From assembly GCA_002698045.1 (NCBI GenBank), contig NZUR01000041.1:2928-8789 (forward strand): 5,862 nucleotides of DNA, read 5' to 3'. The stretch comes from Thiotrichales bacterium (GTDB lineage Bacteria; Pseudomonadota; Gammaproteobacteria; PS1; Pseudothioglobaceae). The translations under genes were made by a program, and so were the position numbers. The notes under the pieces were generated by a model. That model was not told where the DNA came from and searched no databases. It saw nothing but the letters and a program-made list of their open reading frames with translations. Each line of letters opens with the position of its first letter. The first letter of the stretch is position 1. Shown here piece after piece: positions 5,563 to 5,862 of the stretch.

Positions 5563-5620
5563 TGTTTTCTCCAATAATTAAAAAGATTAATCATAAAAGT
5601 CTAAATTAATAGACACTTTA

Positions 5621-5626
5621 ATTATA
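5621..5626 (-). promoter_or_regulatory. Candidate -10 element for the four-helix membrane protein
   Basis: The minus strand reads TATAAT here, a consensus -10 about 58 bp before the ATG at 5562. No good -35 is found at 16-18 bp; TTGAAT lies 21 bp upstream, which is too far. Between this element and the next gene the gap holds a 12-bp AT palindrome (ATAAATATTTAT, 5662-5673) and an A-run at 5680-5686, but no clear terminator for the upstream FAD oxidoreductase gene. Confidence 0.35.
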
Positions 5627-5739
5627 GTTTATGCAAAACTGTTTAGTATTCAATTTGCCCCATAAATATTTATAGTTCAAAAAAAATTACTTGATTTAAG
5701 AGGGTGGTAATATATGACTTTTACATTTAAATAATATCT

Positions 5740-5862
5740 CTAAAAGCCCAATTTTTCCTTAACAAAGCGATTACGAAAAACACCATTTGGATCATATCTA
5801 GAACAGACATCACAAAATCTGTCCATCTTTGGATAAAGTTGATTTAATTGTTCACTGTTTTG
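5740..5862 (-). CDS. C-terminal end of FAD-linked oxidoreductase, probably aldonolactone oxidase (ALO) type; N-terminus beyond window
   Basis: Only the last 40 residues and the TAG stop are present. They read in an open frame from the right edge and contain LYPKMDRFCDVCSRYDPNGVF, then RNRFVKEKLGF. The pattern YP-(x)n-DRF-(x)n-YDPxGxFxNxF is typical of the C-terminus of VAO-type flavoproteins with an ALO domain, such as aldonolactone, L-gulonolactone and related oxidases. In these the terminal Asp-Pro-x-Gly-x-Phe turn is strongly conserved. These enzymes oxidise sugar lactones or alcohols using covalently or tightly bound FAD. The FAD-binding domain is outside the window, so substrate and exact subfamily are unknown. 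The gene points left, like the membrane protein gene downstream of it. Confidence 0.72.
   Translation of the reverse strand, partial: QNSEQLNQLYPKMDRFCDVCSRYDPNGVFRNRFVKEKLGF

Noticed and set aside
5599..5614. GTCTA-AATTAA-TAGAC hairpin upstream of the four-helix membrane protein
   Set aside because: Only a 5-bp stem in very AT-rich DNA, with no link to a promoter or start; most likely chance.
5674..5700. Possible terminator (A-run 5680-5686) for the FAD oxidoreductase on the minus strand
   Set aside because: The minus strand has a good T-run but no stem longer than about 3 bp before it, so an intrinsic terminator is not supported.

Overview
This window is a stretch of AT-rich bacterial DNA. 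Genes are short and closely packed, and the intergenic gaps are very AT-rich. It holds eight protein genes: six complete and two cut off by the window edges. Strong Shine-Dalgarno sites precede several starts, and two long hairpins mark the convergent gene ends. I see no rRNA, tRNA, CRISPR array, insertion sequence, phage gene or plasmid function. The Qor protein is close to the proteobacterial type, and the gene mix is scattered oxidoreductases and detoxification enzymes with small membrane proteins. This suggests the chromosome of a low-GC, free-living proteobacterium, perhaps a marine gammaproteobacterium with a streamlined genome. That placement is inference from composition and gene style; no taxonomic marker is present.

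Layout from left to right. (1) A minus-strand malate/L-lactate/sulfolactate-type dehydrogenase (Ldh family) lacks its C-terminus. It is divergent from a 78-residue two-helix membrane protein across a compact 69-bp promoter region containing a perfect 8-bp inverted repeat. (2) A small cupin gene with its own promoter and a strong Shine-Dalgarno site ends at a bidirectional terminator. A glutathione S-transferase converges on that terminator from the other strand. (3) The GST is divergent from a QorA-like NAD(P)H:quinone oxidoreductase. The gap between them carries two short palindromes, one near each predicted promoter. (4) A patatin-like phospholipase follows, then a 93-residue protein with an apparent ABM-like ferredoxin fold. 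A 15-bp-stem hairpin separates the latter from a convergent four-helix membrane protein. (5) The right edge holds the last 40 residues of a minus-strand FAD-linked oxidoreductase, probably of the aldonolactone oxidase group.

Functionally this looks like a set of single-gene transcription units rather than one pathway. Five of the eight genes (Ldh, cupin, GST, Qor, FAD oxidase) plausibly act on small carbonyl, hydroxy-acid, quinone or electrophile substrates, so a loose metabolic/detoxification neighbourhood is possible. The orientations exclude a single operon. I found no strong case for a new multigene system. The points most worth a second look are the paired palindromes between GST and qor, the symmetric divergent promoter at 860-909, a shared 14-bp promoter-position motif, and the uncharacterised small proteins.
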